Part shown: positions 7,436 to 15,175 of the stretch, piece by piece
Position numbering within the stretch: position 1 is the stretch's first letter
Layout: each line of letters opens with the position of its first letter
Assembly (NCBI GenBank): GCA_937860115.1
Contig: CALMBI010000172.1
Span: 1 to 18,164 of the forward strand
Direction of reading: 5' to 3'
Origin: an uncultured Arcobacter sp.
Lineage (GTDB): Bacteria > Campylobacterota > Campylobacteria > Campylobacterales > Arcobacteraceae
Length of the DNA: 18,164 bases
Notes under the pieces: model-generated
The model's database searches: none
What the model saw: only the letters and a program-made list of their open reading frames with translations
Told to the model about the DNA's origin: nothing
Position numbers and translations under genes: made by a program

Positions 7436-8668
7436 TATACTGATTTAATATCCAATCTAAAACAAGCTCCATGCTCGTCATTTGAAACACTTATATCACT
7501 ATTGTGGTGCTCATTTAAAATCTTTTTCGACATATAAAGACCAAGACCTGTACCTAATCCAGAACCTTTTGTAGTAAAATAAGCTGAAAAAACTTTATCA
7601 AGAATATCTTTTGGGATCCCTCCACCATTATCACAGAATAATACTTCGACACCATTGTCGATATTAGTTGTTTTGATTTTGATTTTTCTATCGGCGATTT
7701 TTAATTGTTCAAAATGTTCGTGTGCATTACTAAAAAGATTCAAAAAGATATGGATCATTTCACCTTCAAAACAATCGATCTCATTTGTTACATTACATTG
7801 CATATCTACACTTAATCCCAGCACTAGAAAGAGAACCTTTTACAATATTGTATGCTTTAGTAATTGGTGCATCAATCAAAGTATGTACTTTGGTTGTTTG
7901 TGGCTTATAAAAATTTCTAAAATCATCTATAGTGTGAGTAAGTGACTGGGTGTAGTTTTCTATATCAACTAATTGACCATCAATATAATCTATAAACTGA
8001 TCATCAAATTGCTTATTTTCTTCATTTTTTTTGAAAAACATTTTCATTCTAAGTTCTATAACAGAAGCTGATATAGAAGCCAAAGGTTGTCTCCATTGGT
8101 GTGCTATCATAGAGATCATTTCACCCATTTGAGCTTGTTTTGATTGGATAAAAAGCATATCTTCTTTATCTAAAAGTTCAGCTGTTTTTTTCTGTACCAT
8201 ATTTTCAAGATTAGCATTTAATATAGCCATCTCATGTTCAATATGTTTTCGTTGATTGATATTTTTCCATATCATAAAAAATATTTCACTACCCATATGA
8301 GTAGTTTTTATAATACTTATCTCGATCCATTTTTCCTGATTTGTAATATCTACAAAAACCAAATCAAAAGTGACATTTCCAAACTCTTTTGCATGAGCAA
8401 ACATTCGATCTGCTTTTGTTAATGAAAATTCACCATCAGGTTGATAAACTGGAGATAGTTTAAGAGGATGAATATGTAAAAATTTTTGTTTTTTTTCATA
8501 TCCAAAAAGATCTAATAGCGATTTATTACAATCTACTATTTTATAATTTTTTATGATCGATATACCATCTAGGCTACACGTAAAAATTTTTTCATATGGA
8601 CTTTTCCAAAAAAAACGAAAAAGCCAACTTAACAACACAATAACAGCTACATAAATAAAAATATCCAT
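7435..8668 (-). pseudogene. Membrane PAS-sensor histidine kinase, frameshifted
   Basis: The first fragment (8668-7793, 291 residues) has one N-terminal membrane helix (about 3-20), a PAS domain (about 24-140; SLDGISIIKNYKIVDCNKSL), a coiled-coil linker and the H-box with His190 in MIAHQWRQPLASIS. The second fragment (to 7435, up to 129 residues) holds the ATPase domain: N-box NLFSNAHEHFE, G1 DNGGGIP and G2 GTGLGLYMSK. Dropping one base near 7817-7824 (for example in the GGG run) joins them as SSAGLSVDMQCNV and gives a 410-residue kinase. Sequence error is the likeliest cause; if the break is real, the kinase lacks its ATP-binding half. It is coupled to the OmpR-like regulator. The ribosome-binding site is weak. 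Confidence 0.85.
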
Positions 8669-8671
8669 ATA

Positions 8672-8695
8672 GTAATATTATCTAAAGAATATTAC
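8672..8695. repeat. Inverted repeat upstream of the PAS kinase gene
   Basis: GTAATATT (8672-8679) and AATATTAC (8688-8695), an 8-bp perfect inverted repeat with 8-nt spacer, ending 4 nt before the ATG at 8668. It lies in the 50-nt gap between the two kinase genes. It could be an operator, a start-site-masking hairpin or chance in AT-rich DNA. No U-tract follows, so it is probably not a terminator. Confidence 0.35.
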
Positions 8696-8718
8696 AAGAG
8701 GATAAAAAAAGATTATAA

Positions 8719-9844
8719 TTAAATGGAAATTGTAAAAGAAGCCCCTTTGCCATACCCTGTCTCTACATTTTGTACGCTGATTGTTGCGTCAATTTTTTCT
8801 AATATTCTTTTTGACATATGAAGCCCTATTCCACTTCCCTCATCACATTTTGTTGTAAAGTGTTGTAAAAATACTTTAGATAATAATTCCTCATTTATAC
8901 CACCTGCGTTATCAGTAATTGTAAGAAAAATTTTCATATCCTTTTTTTTCCGCACTTATACTGATTTTTTTAGGATCAATATTATTACTTATAAAAGCAT
9001 CTTTGGAGTTATTAATAAGATTGATTAAAACATGTACAAATTCATTTTTATAGCATTGGATCACTAATTCCCCACCACTTGCAATCTCTATCTCAAGTTC
9101 CTCTTTTTTAATCGCTTGTTTCATGATAGTTTTTACTAAATAAACCATCTCTTCAATACTCACTATATCTTTGACTGTTGTTGGTTTAAAAAAACTTCTA
9201 AAACTTGCTAAAGTGTCCTGTAGATGTTTTGTTTGGTTCTCTATCTCATTATTGATTTCAAAAATCTCCTCTTTTGGAATCTCACCATTCATCTCTAACT
9301 TAAAATTCATACTTTGTGCTAAGAGTGAAATTGAGGTCAGTGGCTGTTTCCATTGATGTGCTACAGAATCCATCATTTCACCCATTTGTGCAAGTTTGAC
9401 TTGTTCAATTTTATTTTGAAAATCTAGTTTCTTATAGTTGATTCTTTTTACTTGAGAATAGATAGTTTTAAAAAAATTATGACTTGTCACTGGTTTGAGT
9501 AAAAAGCAACTAATACCTAATTCAATAAGCTCCATAAGTCTATTTGAATCATTATAAGCAGAAGTTACCGCAATAGACTGATCTTCATCAAGCTCTTTAA
9601 TATGTTTAATAAAATATCTTCCATCTTTTTTTGGCATTTTGATATCTGTAATAACTAAATCATATTTATGAACTTCAAATTTATTGATAGCTTCTTCACC
9701 ATCCTGTGCAGTTTCAACAGATTTAAATATACTTCGTAAAAGTTCAGTTGTTTTTTCTCTGATACTTTGATCATCTTCAGCATATAATACTGTAAGATCT
9801 TTTGATAACATCATAATCTCTTTTACTTCATTCATATTGCTCAT
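8719..9844 (-). pseudogene. Hybrid receiver-histidine kinase, frameshifted
   Basis: The order is receiver then kinase. The receiver (residues about 17-125) has Glu23-Asp24-Asp25, Asp67 in VITDIKMP, Thr94 in VTSA and Lys117 in LLKP. A short linker follows, then the H-box with His163 in SVAHQWKQPLTSIS and the N-box INLINNSKDAF. The first fragment stops at 8912 (310 residues). The second frame (to 8719) supplies G1 DNAGGI, the F-box FTTK and G2 GSGIGLHMSKRI. Removing one A from the 8-A run (8942-8949) joins them as SAEKKDMKIFLTITDN, giving 374 residues. There is no membrane segment, so it is a cytoplasmic sensor. An AAGGT ribosome-binding site precedes ATG at 9844. Its receiver and H-box resemble those of the neighbouring regulator and kinase, suggesting a duplicated module. 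Confidence 0.85.
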
Positions 9845-9870
9845 TTCATTACCTTTTTATTATTTTTAAC

Positions 9871-9876
9871 ATTATA
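9871..9876 (-). promoter_or_regulatory. Probable -10 box of the kinase cluster
   Basis: On the minus strand TATAAT (preceded by GTGGTG) lies 26 nt before the ATG at 9844. No clear -35 at 17 nt. It would drive the hybrid kinase and, through a 50-nt gap, the PAS kinase and response regulator. Confidence 0.45.
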
Positions 9877-9918
9877 CACCACAAAAGTAGCAAAAAGTGT
9901 CATCATTTTTTATTTAAT

Positions 9919-10791
9919 TTATATCGAAATCGAAAGATAAAAACTAAGTTCAAATGTTTGATCATCTGACAAAAAATGATTTTTTTTATAGATCGAAAAT
10001 GCTGGTTTTGTAGTGGTTTCATACCCACTTGCTGGAAGCCATTCATGATATACCCAGTGGATAAATCGAAACACATCTCCATACTCACCAACAATATCAA
10101 ATTTAGCATATATTCCATCTGAAATAGTAAACTTTGGAAACAAACTATGTGTTTTTATCTTTTCGCTTGTTACAACACATGCAATATATTGACAAGATTC
10201 ATGTGGAGTGATAGCTGGATTATCATGATATAAAGCGATTTGTTGATACTCTTTAAAATCATTTCCTAAGATCCAAGTATAGAGTTTTTGCCAAACTTTT
10301 TTCACATTTTTATTATACCCTTGATTTCTTATATAGTAACTCTCCATCTTTGGCATCTTAACAATAGTTGGCTCTATATGTGTAAAATCAACTTCCCTAT
10401 CACTTATTTGTTTAAAACTATCCATAATCGCTGCAGAATAGAGTTTATACCCACCATTTCTCCACTCTTTTGGTGTCATTTGAAATCTTTGCTTAAATAC
10501 TTTTAAAAAAGATGTTTGAGAACTATATCCACACATATTTGCAATATTTGAAATAGTTGATAGCTTATTTGTAAGCAACAAATTAGAAGCTTTTTGAAGA
10601 CGGATAGATTTAATACTCTCATAAATATTTTTTCCAAATGCTTCTTTAAACACTCGATGCATATAAAATTTACTTATCCCTAAATCATAACTAAGTCCTT
10701 CAATATCAATATCAATATCGATATGAGTGTAGATATAAAACATAATGTCATTAGCTATTTTGGTTCTTCTATCAAGTGTGTCTTTTTTCAT
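9919..10791 (-). CDS. AraC-family regulator with GyrI-like effector domain
   Basis: 290 residues, Rob/TetD-like layout. Residues about 12-110 form the two AraC helix-turn-helix motifs (IEGLSYDLGISKFYMHRVFK; ISNIANMCGYSSQTSFLKVF followed by TPKEWR). Residues about 125-290 match the GyrI/AraC effector-binding fold (IVKMPKMESYYIRNQGYN, YGDVFRFIHWVYHEWLPASG, PAFSIYKK), which binds small hydrophobic or drug-like molecules. It is divergent from the biotin carboxylase gene across 165 nt; autoregulation or control of that gene is possible but unproven. The ribosome-binding site is poor. A run of DIDIDI (residues 26-31) is encoded by a hexanucleotide repeat. Confidence 0.88.
   Translation of the reverse strand: MKKDTLDRRTKIANDIMFYIYTHIDIDIDIEGLSYDLGISKFYMHRVFKEAFGKNIYESIKSIRLQKASNLLLTNKLSTISNIANMCGYSSQTSFLKVFKQRFQMTPKEWRNGGYKLYSAAIMDSFKQISDREVDFTHIEPTIVKMPKMESYYIRNQGYNKNVKKVWQKLYTWILGNDFKEYQQIALYHDNPAITPHESCQYIACVVTSEKIKTHSLFPKFTISDGIYAKFDIVGEYGDVFRFIHWVYHEWLPASGYETTTKPAFSIYKKNHFLSDDQTFELSFYLSISI
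10701..10724. repeat. Four-copy hexanucleotide tandem repeat inside the AraC gene
   Basis: CAATAT repeated three times plus one CGATAT, encoding the Ile-Asp repeat at the junction before the first helix-turn-helix. The 6-nt unit keeps frame, so copy changes would only lengthen or shorten a linker by two residues. Confidence 0.6.
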
Positions 10792-10918
10792 AAAAGCAAT
10801 AATATCAGAAAATTATAAAAATAATAGATTTATTTTTAATCACTATACAATTAAAAAATAAGCACTAATGAATAATAAAAAAAGCACAAATTATGAAGAA
10901 TAATTTTTTATTTTCCTC

Positions 10919-10924
10919 TATTAT
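10919..10924 (+). promoter_or_regulatory. Possible -10 box of the biotin carboxylase gene
   Basis: TATTAT 32 nt upstream of the start at 10957, after a T-rich stretch. The rest of the divergent gap (10792-10956) is AT-rich and holds two short AAGCAC motifs about 24 nt apart (10860-10865 and 10882-10887) that might be regulator sites. Weak. Confidence 0.3.
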
Positions 10925-10956
10925 GTCATCACAAAAACTTATAAAGGAGTTGAATT

Positions 10957-12408
10957 ATGAAAAAAATTAAAAAAGTTTTAATTGCAAATAGAGGTGAGAT
11001 TGCTCTTAGAATCGTACGAGCTTGTAAAGAGCTTGAAATCACAAGTGTAACTATCTTTTCAGAAGTGGATACGGAGGGTGTGTGGATAAAAAAATCTGAT
11101 GAGTGTTATCCAATTATGGGTGATCCAATGCAAGCATACTTAAACTATGAAACTATTATTTTATTAGCAAAAAAAGCTTCTTGTGATGCTATCCATCCAG
11201 GGTATGGATTTTTAAGTGAAAGTGCTGAGTTCGCGCAAGCTTGTGCTGATAATGGAATCATTTTCATAGGTCCAAAACCAGAGCATATTGCACTTTTTGG
11301 AGATAAAATGGCTTCTAAAGTAGCTATGAAAGCAGTTGGAGTCCCTGTACTTGAAGGTACAGATGAGCCAGTTTCAAGTAAAGCTGAAGGTGCAAAAATA
11401 GCAAAACAAATCGGTTTTCCTGTAATCATCAAAGCTGCATTTGGTGGTGGTGGACGAGGTATGAGAATCGTTCGAAAAGAATCTGAATTTGATTCATTAT
11501 TTGAAAGTGCAACGAATGAAGCTATCAAATATTTTGGAAAAGGTGAATGTTTTATCGAAAAATATGTTGAAAATCCAAGACATATAGAGATTCAAATCGT
11601 AGCTGATAAATATGGAAATGTTGTACATTTAGGAGAGAGAGATTGTTCTATCCAAAGAAGACACCAAAAAGTTATTGAGATTGCTCCAAGTCCTAGATTA
11701 AATCCAGAAACAAGAAAAGAGCTTTTTAGAATTTCAACAAAAGCGATGTTCAAACTTGGATATGAAAGTGTTGGAACTGTTGAATTTTTAGTTGACCAAA
11801 ATGATAATATCTTCTTTATTGAGATGAATACAAGGGTTCAAGTTGAGCATCCTGTAACTGAAATTATTAGTGGTGTTGATATTATCCAAAGGATGATTGA
11901 GATCGCTGAAGGGGATAAACTCAAATTCTTACAAGAAGAGATCGCTTTTAGAGGATATGCTATTGAGTTTAGAATCAATGCAGAAAATCCACAAAAGAAC
12001 TTTATGCCATCAGTTGGAACAATTACAAACTATTTAACTCCAGGTGGTCCAGGGGTGCGACTTGATACAAGTGCTTATGCTGGATATAAGATCCCAGCAA
12101 ACTATGATAGTATGGTTGGAAAACTAATCGTTTGGGCACTTGACTGGGAAGGAGCTGTGAAAAAAGCAAAAAGAGCATTGGATGAGTTTTATATCGATGG
12201 ATTCCCTACAAATATCTCACTTCATAGAGAGATCGTTAGAGATGAAGATTTTAAAAATGGGTATTTAACAACACAATATTTAGATAAAAAAATGGAACAA
12301 TTTAACTTAAATAGTGAAAAAACTATCCAAGCTGAAGAGGAAAAAATGTCAAAAATTATGAAATTTATCGAAAAGATAAAAGCTCATAAAATCATAGCTA
12401 GAAACTAA
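10957..12408 (+). CDS. Biotin carboxylase subunit (AccC/PycA family)
   Basis: 483 residues. It uses ATP and bicarbonate to carboxylate biotin on a carrier protein. The N-terminal domain starts KKVLIANRGEIALRIVRAC; the ATP-grasp glycine loop FGGGGRGMRIV is near residue 161; RDCSIQRRHQKVIEIAPSP and FIEMNTRVQVEHPVTE (about 287-302) supply metal and catalytic residues. The C-terminal domain has YDSMVGKLIVWA. It is about 35 residues longer than the AccC of acetyl-CoA carboxylase, with a charged tail, as in the separate PycA subunit of two-subunit pyruvate carboxylase. PycA is thus my preferred reading over AccC, but no carboxyltransferase or biotin carrier gene is adjacent to decide. A strong AAGGAG site lies 7 nt from ATG. 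Confidence 0.92.
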   Translation: MKKIKKVLIANRGEIALRIVRACKELEITSVTIFSEVDTEGVWIKKSDECYPIMGDPMQAYLNYETIILLAKKASCDAIHPGYGFLSESAEFAQACADNGIIFIGPKPEHIALFGDKMASKVAMKAVGVPVLEGTDEPVSSKAEGAKIAKQIGFPVIIKAAFGGGGRGMRIVRKESEFDSLFESATNEAIKYFGKGECFIEKYVENPRHIEIQIVADKYGNVVHLGERDCSIQRRHQKVIEIAPSPRLNPETRKELFRISTKAMFKLGYESVGTVEFLVDQNDNIFFIEMNTRVQVEHPVTEIISGVDIIQRMIEIAEGDKLKFLQEEIAFRGYAIEFRINAENPQKNFMPSVGTITNYLTPGGPGVRLDTSAYAGYKIPANYDSMVGKLIVWALDWEGAVKKAKRALDEFYIDGFPTNISLHREIVRDEDFKNGYLTTQYLDKKMEQFNLNSEKTIQAEEEKMSKIMKFIEKIKAHKIIARN

Positions 12409-12414
12409 AACTTT

Positions 12415-12446
12415 AGATAGATGAGCAACCCTCATCTATCTTTTTA
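12415..12446 (+). terminator. Intrinsic terminator of the biotin carboxylase gene
   Basis: AGATAGATGAG / CTCATCTATCT, an 11-bp perfect stem with a 5-nt loop, followed by TTTTT on the plus strand. The right arm overlaps the stop codon of the converging peptidase gene. The minus-strand side lacks a clean U tract. Confidence 0.88.
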
Positions 12447-13473
12447 TATATAATTTACTCAGTACAAATATCATACTATCAATAGATCCCATATGTGCAG
12501 TTTCATCTGATGTATGATACCCAATTGTTGGAATCTGCATAGTTGTCCCTTGAATTTCCCCTTTTGTAGCATTGATAATTCGTCCAAGTTCAGTTGTTCC
12601 AACAGAATATTTTTTGATCCCAAGTGCTTCTTTTTTTGCTTTTATATACAAATCTTTATATTGAAATCGAATCTTATTTTGTTTTACTATTTTTTTTATT
12701 TTTGCTTTGAGTGGTGACCTAAATACACCATTTGAATCCCTATTTCTAAGAACTAAATCGATATCCAAAATCTCCTCTAATGACTCATAAGGACTTGTAT
12801 CAAGTACCAAAAGTTTATTAGTCGTGATATCAAATCGCCTAAACCACTCTAATAAAAACCGCCAACTTTTTCCAGCCTCTTCACTTGCTGTAAAAAATGC
12901 AGTTCCTTGATAGCCTAAATGATATAAATAGATCACGATTGCAATCGTTAAAACATTATCAAGTTGACCTGAAACAAGTTTTTCATTGATAGATAATTTA
13001 TCCATAAAAGCCACAGGTGTTCCAGGGTAGAGATTTTCTAAACCTTCAACCGTAAAAATAATATTGTTTCGTCTTTGACACAAAAATGCATCTTTAATAA
13101 CACCCATTCCAAGATAACTTCCATTCCATGGTTCATACGCTTGCACTTTTTGTTCTAAGAATCGCTCACTAAGACTACTTAAGAGTTGTTCTTGATTTGA
13201 ATTCCCTGTAAGATCTGCTCTATTTTTTGCTATAAATGCTGCATATTGAAATTCGTTTCTACCTGTACAAATAAGTCCATGACGATCAGCATGAGCAGAG
13301 ATGTAGCCAGATTCTGGGTCATTTCCACTAGCAACTAAAACACCATCAAAATACTCTACTTTTACACCAATCTCTTCTAGTTCTCGTTTTACATACATAA
13401 AAAAATTATGCTCAGCCCCAACCACACTTGGAGTTCGTATCAATTGTTTTAAAATATCATAAAAATAATCCAT
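12436..13473 (-). CDS. M42-type metallo-aminopeptidase
   Basis: 345 residues, the usual size for M42 (or related M28-clan) peptidases with two zinc ions. Visible metal-site motifs in order: SAHADRHG (His61, Asp63), GQLDN (Asp173, bridging), SEEAG (Glu199 as base, Glu200), LDTSP (Asp226) and GYHTSDETAHMG near residue 320, with the last His ligand. Family members form large tetrahedral dodecamers in the cytoplasm that trim N-terminal residues from peptides, often acidic or hydrophobic ones. It lies 14 nt downstream of rimK and is probably cotranscribed. Substrate specificity cannot be read from the sequence. Confidence 0.85.
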   Translation of the reverse strand: MDYFYDILKQLIRTPSVVGAEHNFFMYVKRELEEIGVKVEYFDGVLVASGNDPESGYISAHADRHGLICTGRNEFQYAAFIAKNRADLTGNSNQEQLLSSLSERFLEQKVQAYEPWNGSYLGMGVIKDAFLCQRRNNIIFTVEGLENLYPGTPVAFMDKLSINEKLVSGQLDNVLTIAIVIYLYHLGYQGTAFFTASEEAGKSWRFLLEWFRRFDITTNKLLVLDTSPYESLEEILDIDLVLRNRDSNGVFRSPLKAKIKKIVKQNKIRFQYKDLYIKAKKEALGIKKYSVGTTELGRIINATKGEIQGTTMQIPTIGYHTSDETAHMGSIDSMIFVLSKLYIKR

Positions 13474-13487
13474 TCAAGCCCCCTATT

Positions 13488-14420
13488 TTAAGCACCTATT
13501 TTATCTTTTTTAATTTTTTTACGTTTTATAGTTGTAATCTCTTTTGGTGTTACATTTGAAACTATATATTCCATTACTTTTTTTGCGATATTAATATTGG
13601 TAGCTTTTTCTATCCCCTCTAATCCAGGAGATGAGTTCACTTCCATTACAAGCGGACCACGTTTAGATTGGATCATATCAACACCACAAACCCCAAGTCC
13701 CATAGCTTTTGCTGCTTTAAGTGCTGTTTTTTTCTCTTGTTTTGTAAGTTTATAGAGTGTTGCACTTCCCCCTTGATGAAGATTTGATCTAAAATCCCCC
13801 TCTGCCCCTTGTCTTTTCATAGCGCCAACCACTTCACCACCAACAACAAAAGCCCTAATATCAGCTCCACCAGCTTCTTCTATATACTCTTGTACCAAAA
13901 GATTCACTTCCATCCCATAAAACGCATCAAGTACAGATTTTGCAGCTTTTTCACTCTCTACTAAAACAACACCAACACCTTGAGTACCCTCTAAGATTTT
14001 AAGAACCAATGGTGCTCCTCCACTAAGTGCTATTACATCTTTTGCGCTTGAGAGGTTTGAAGCAAAAACTGTTTTTGGCATATCAACACCATTTTTAGAT
14101 AAAACTTGCAATGATCTAAGTTTATCTCTACTTCTTGCAATTGCAAGATTTCCAGATGTGCTAAACACATCCATCATCTCAAAATGGCGTACCATTGCCG
14201 TTCCATAAAAAGTTCTACTTGCTCCAATTCTAGGGATTATCGCATCTGGTGTTGGAAGCACTTTTCCATTGTAATTAACGACAAGTTCATTTTTCATAAT
14301 CTCTATAGTACATTTTAAATAGTCGATAACTTCAACTTCCCACCCTTTATTTTTTGCTTCCTCTACTAATCTTTGCGTTGAATATAGATTTTTATTTCTT
14401 GATAGTATATAAATTCTCAT
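13488..14420 (-). CDS. rimK: Ribosomal protein S6 glutamate ligase RimK
   Basis: 310 residues against about 300 in E. coli. An ATP-grasp enzyme that adds glutamates to the C-terminus of ribosomal protein S6. The N-terminus MRIYILSRNKNLYST and the blocks AIIPRIGASRTFYGTAMVRHFE, IARSRDKLRSLQ, GGAPLVLKILEGTQGVGVVL, EGDFRSNLHQGG and GPLVMEVNSSPGLEGIE follow the RimK pattern closely; the last two supply nucleotide and Mg ligands (Glu and Asn in MEVNSSPG). The tail is Lys-rich (KRKKIKKDKIGA), an extra beyond the conserved domain. It is the first gene of a two-gene unit with the M42 peptidase. A related glutamate ligase acting on another target cannot be excluded. Confidence 0.9.
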   Translation of the reverse strand: MRIYILSRNKNLYSTQRLVEEAKNKGWEVEVIDYLKCTIEIMKNELVVNYNGKVLPTPDAIIPRIGASRTFYGTAMVRHFEMMDVFSTSGNLAIARSRDKLRSLQVLSKNGVDMPKTVFASNLSSAKDVIALSGGAPLVLKILEGTQGVGVVLVESEKAAKSVLDAFYGMEVNLLVQEYIEEAGGADIRAFVVGGEVVGAMKRQGAEGDFRSNLHQGGSATLYKLTKQEKKTALKAAKAMGLGVCGVDMIQSKRGPLVMEVNSSPGLEGIEKATNINIAKKVMEYIVSNVTPKEITTIKRKKIKKDKIGA

Positions 14421-14455
14421 TGGGGTTAGATAATCCTTGTTTTTATTTTTTTGAC

Positions 14456-14461
14456 ATTATA
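14456..14461 (-). promoter_or_regulatory. Probable -10 box of rimK
   Basis: TATAAT on the minus strand, 35 nt before the ATG at 14420 and just downstream of the terminator of the pseudopilus operon. An AAGGA lies 13 nt before ATG, farther than ideal. Confidence 0.5.
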
Positions 14462-14487
14462 GAATAGTTTTGTTGTGGAAGAGTTAC

Positions 14488-14546
14488 AAAAAAGGTATAC
14501 CAAAGGAAAGAAAGAACTACTGCTAGTTATTTCTTTCATTTGGTAT
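14488..14546 (-). terminator. Long intrinsic terminator of the pseudopilus operon
   Basis: Arms ATACCAAA-g-GAAAGAAA (14497-14513) and TTTCTTTC-a-TTTGGTAT (14530-14546) plus inner AACTA/TAGTT form a stem of about 21 pairs with two single mismatches and a 4-nt loop. On the minus strand it is followed by a U6 tract (A-run 14488-14493). The stem begins at the last base of the gspK-like gene's stop codon. Confidence 0.9.
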
Positions 14547-15175
14547 TAGTTTTTTATAAGAATATCTAGTTTTATTGGTGTTGCTATTTTTTTTGTATTT
14601 GGCTCAAACACCATATCTACTTTAGCTTCCAATCCATCGATATTAATATCATATTTACAAGAGATATATCTTTTTGAATTATTGAGATCAAAATATGTAA
14701 GATTATCTTTTATCTCTAGAATTTTTCTATCATTTGTTTTATCGATATATTGTTCTATAACATAATCGACTTGCTTTTGATTTGTAATATTTAAATCTTT
14801 AATAATCGATAAGAGACTATTTCTATCTATATAAGAATTAAAATAATCATCAGTTTTTGATCCAAGATTCTTATCGAGTTTATATGTTTGTTTTGTATAA
14901 GATTCAAGTTCCAATACAACTTCTACGTTACCATAAGAAAATGGAATAGTTGGTGGCATATCATCTAAAAGAGCACTATCTTTATCTTTAAAGAGATTTA
15001 AGATCTCTCGATTAATATCTTTAATACTTATCTCTAGTTGCTTTATATTTACATTTTTTGTAGAGATTTGTAAAAACTGATCAGTGATCTCTAAATTTTT
15101 TACAATCAATAATGAAATCGCTAAAATAAAAAGGATAGTTGCAAAAAGGACCACTCCCCTTTTGTTGTTTCTCAT
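14546..15175 (-). CDS. GspK-like minor pseudopilin
   Basis: 209 residues, no strong database-type signature. The N-terminus KRGVVLFATILFILAISLLIV is a short positive leader plus one membrane helix. It lacks the Glu at +5 that major pilins carry, which is the pattern of GspK, the tip subunit of type II pseudopili. The rest is a polar, Asp/Asn-rich domain with no recognised motif. GspK is usually over 300 residues, so this is a reduced version or a different component. Its start overlaps the gspF stop by 4 nt, tying it to the secretion operon. It is the last gene before the terminator. Confidence 0.55.
   Translation of the reverse strand: MRNNKRGVVLFATILFILAISLLIVKNLEITDQFLQISTKNVNIKQLEISIKDINREILNLFKDKDSALLDDMPPTIPFSYGNVEVVLELESYTKQTYKLDKNLGSKTDDYFNSYIDRNSLLSIIKDLNITNQKQVDYVIEQYIDKTNDRKILEIKDNLTYFDLNNSKRYISCKYDINIDGLEAKVDMVFEPNTKKIATPIKLDILIKN

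Noticed and set aside
11145..11528. 127-codon minus-strand frame inside the biotin carboxylase gene
   Set aside because: A shadow of the real gene; no motif or ribosome-binding site.
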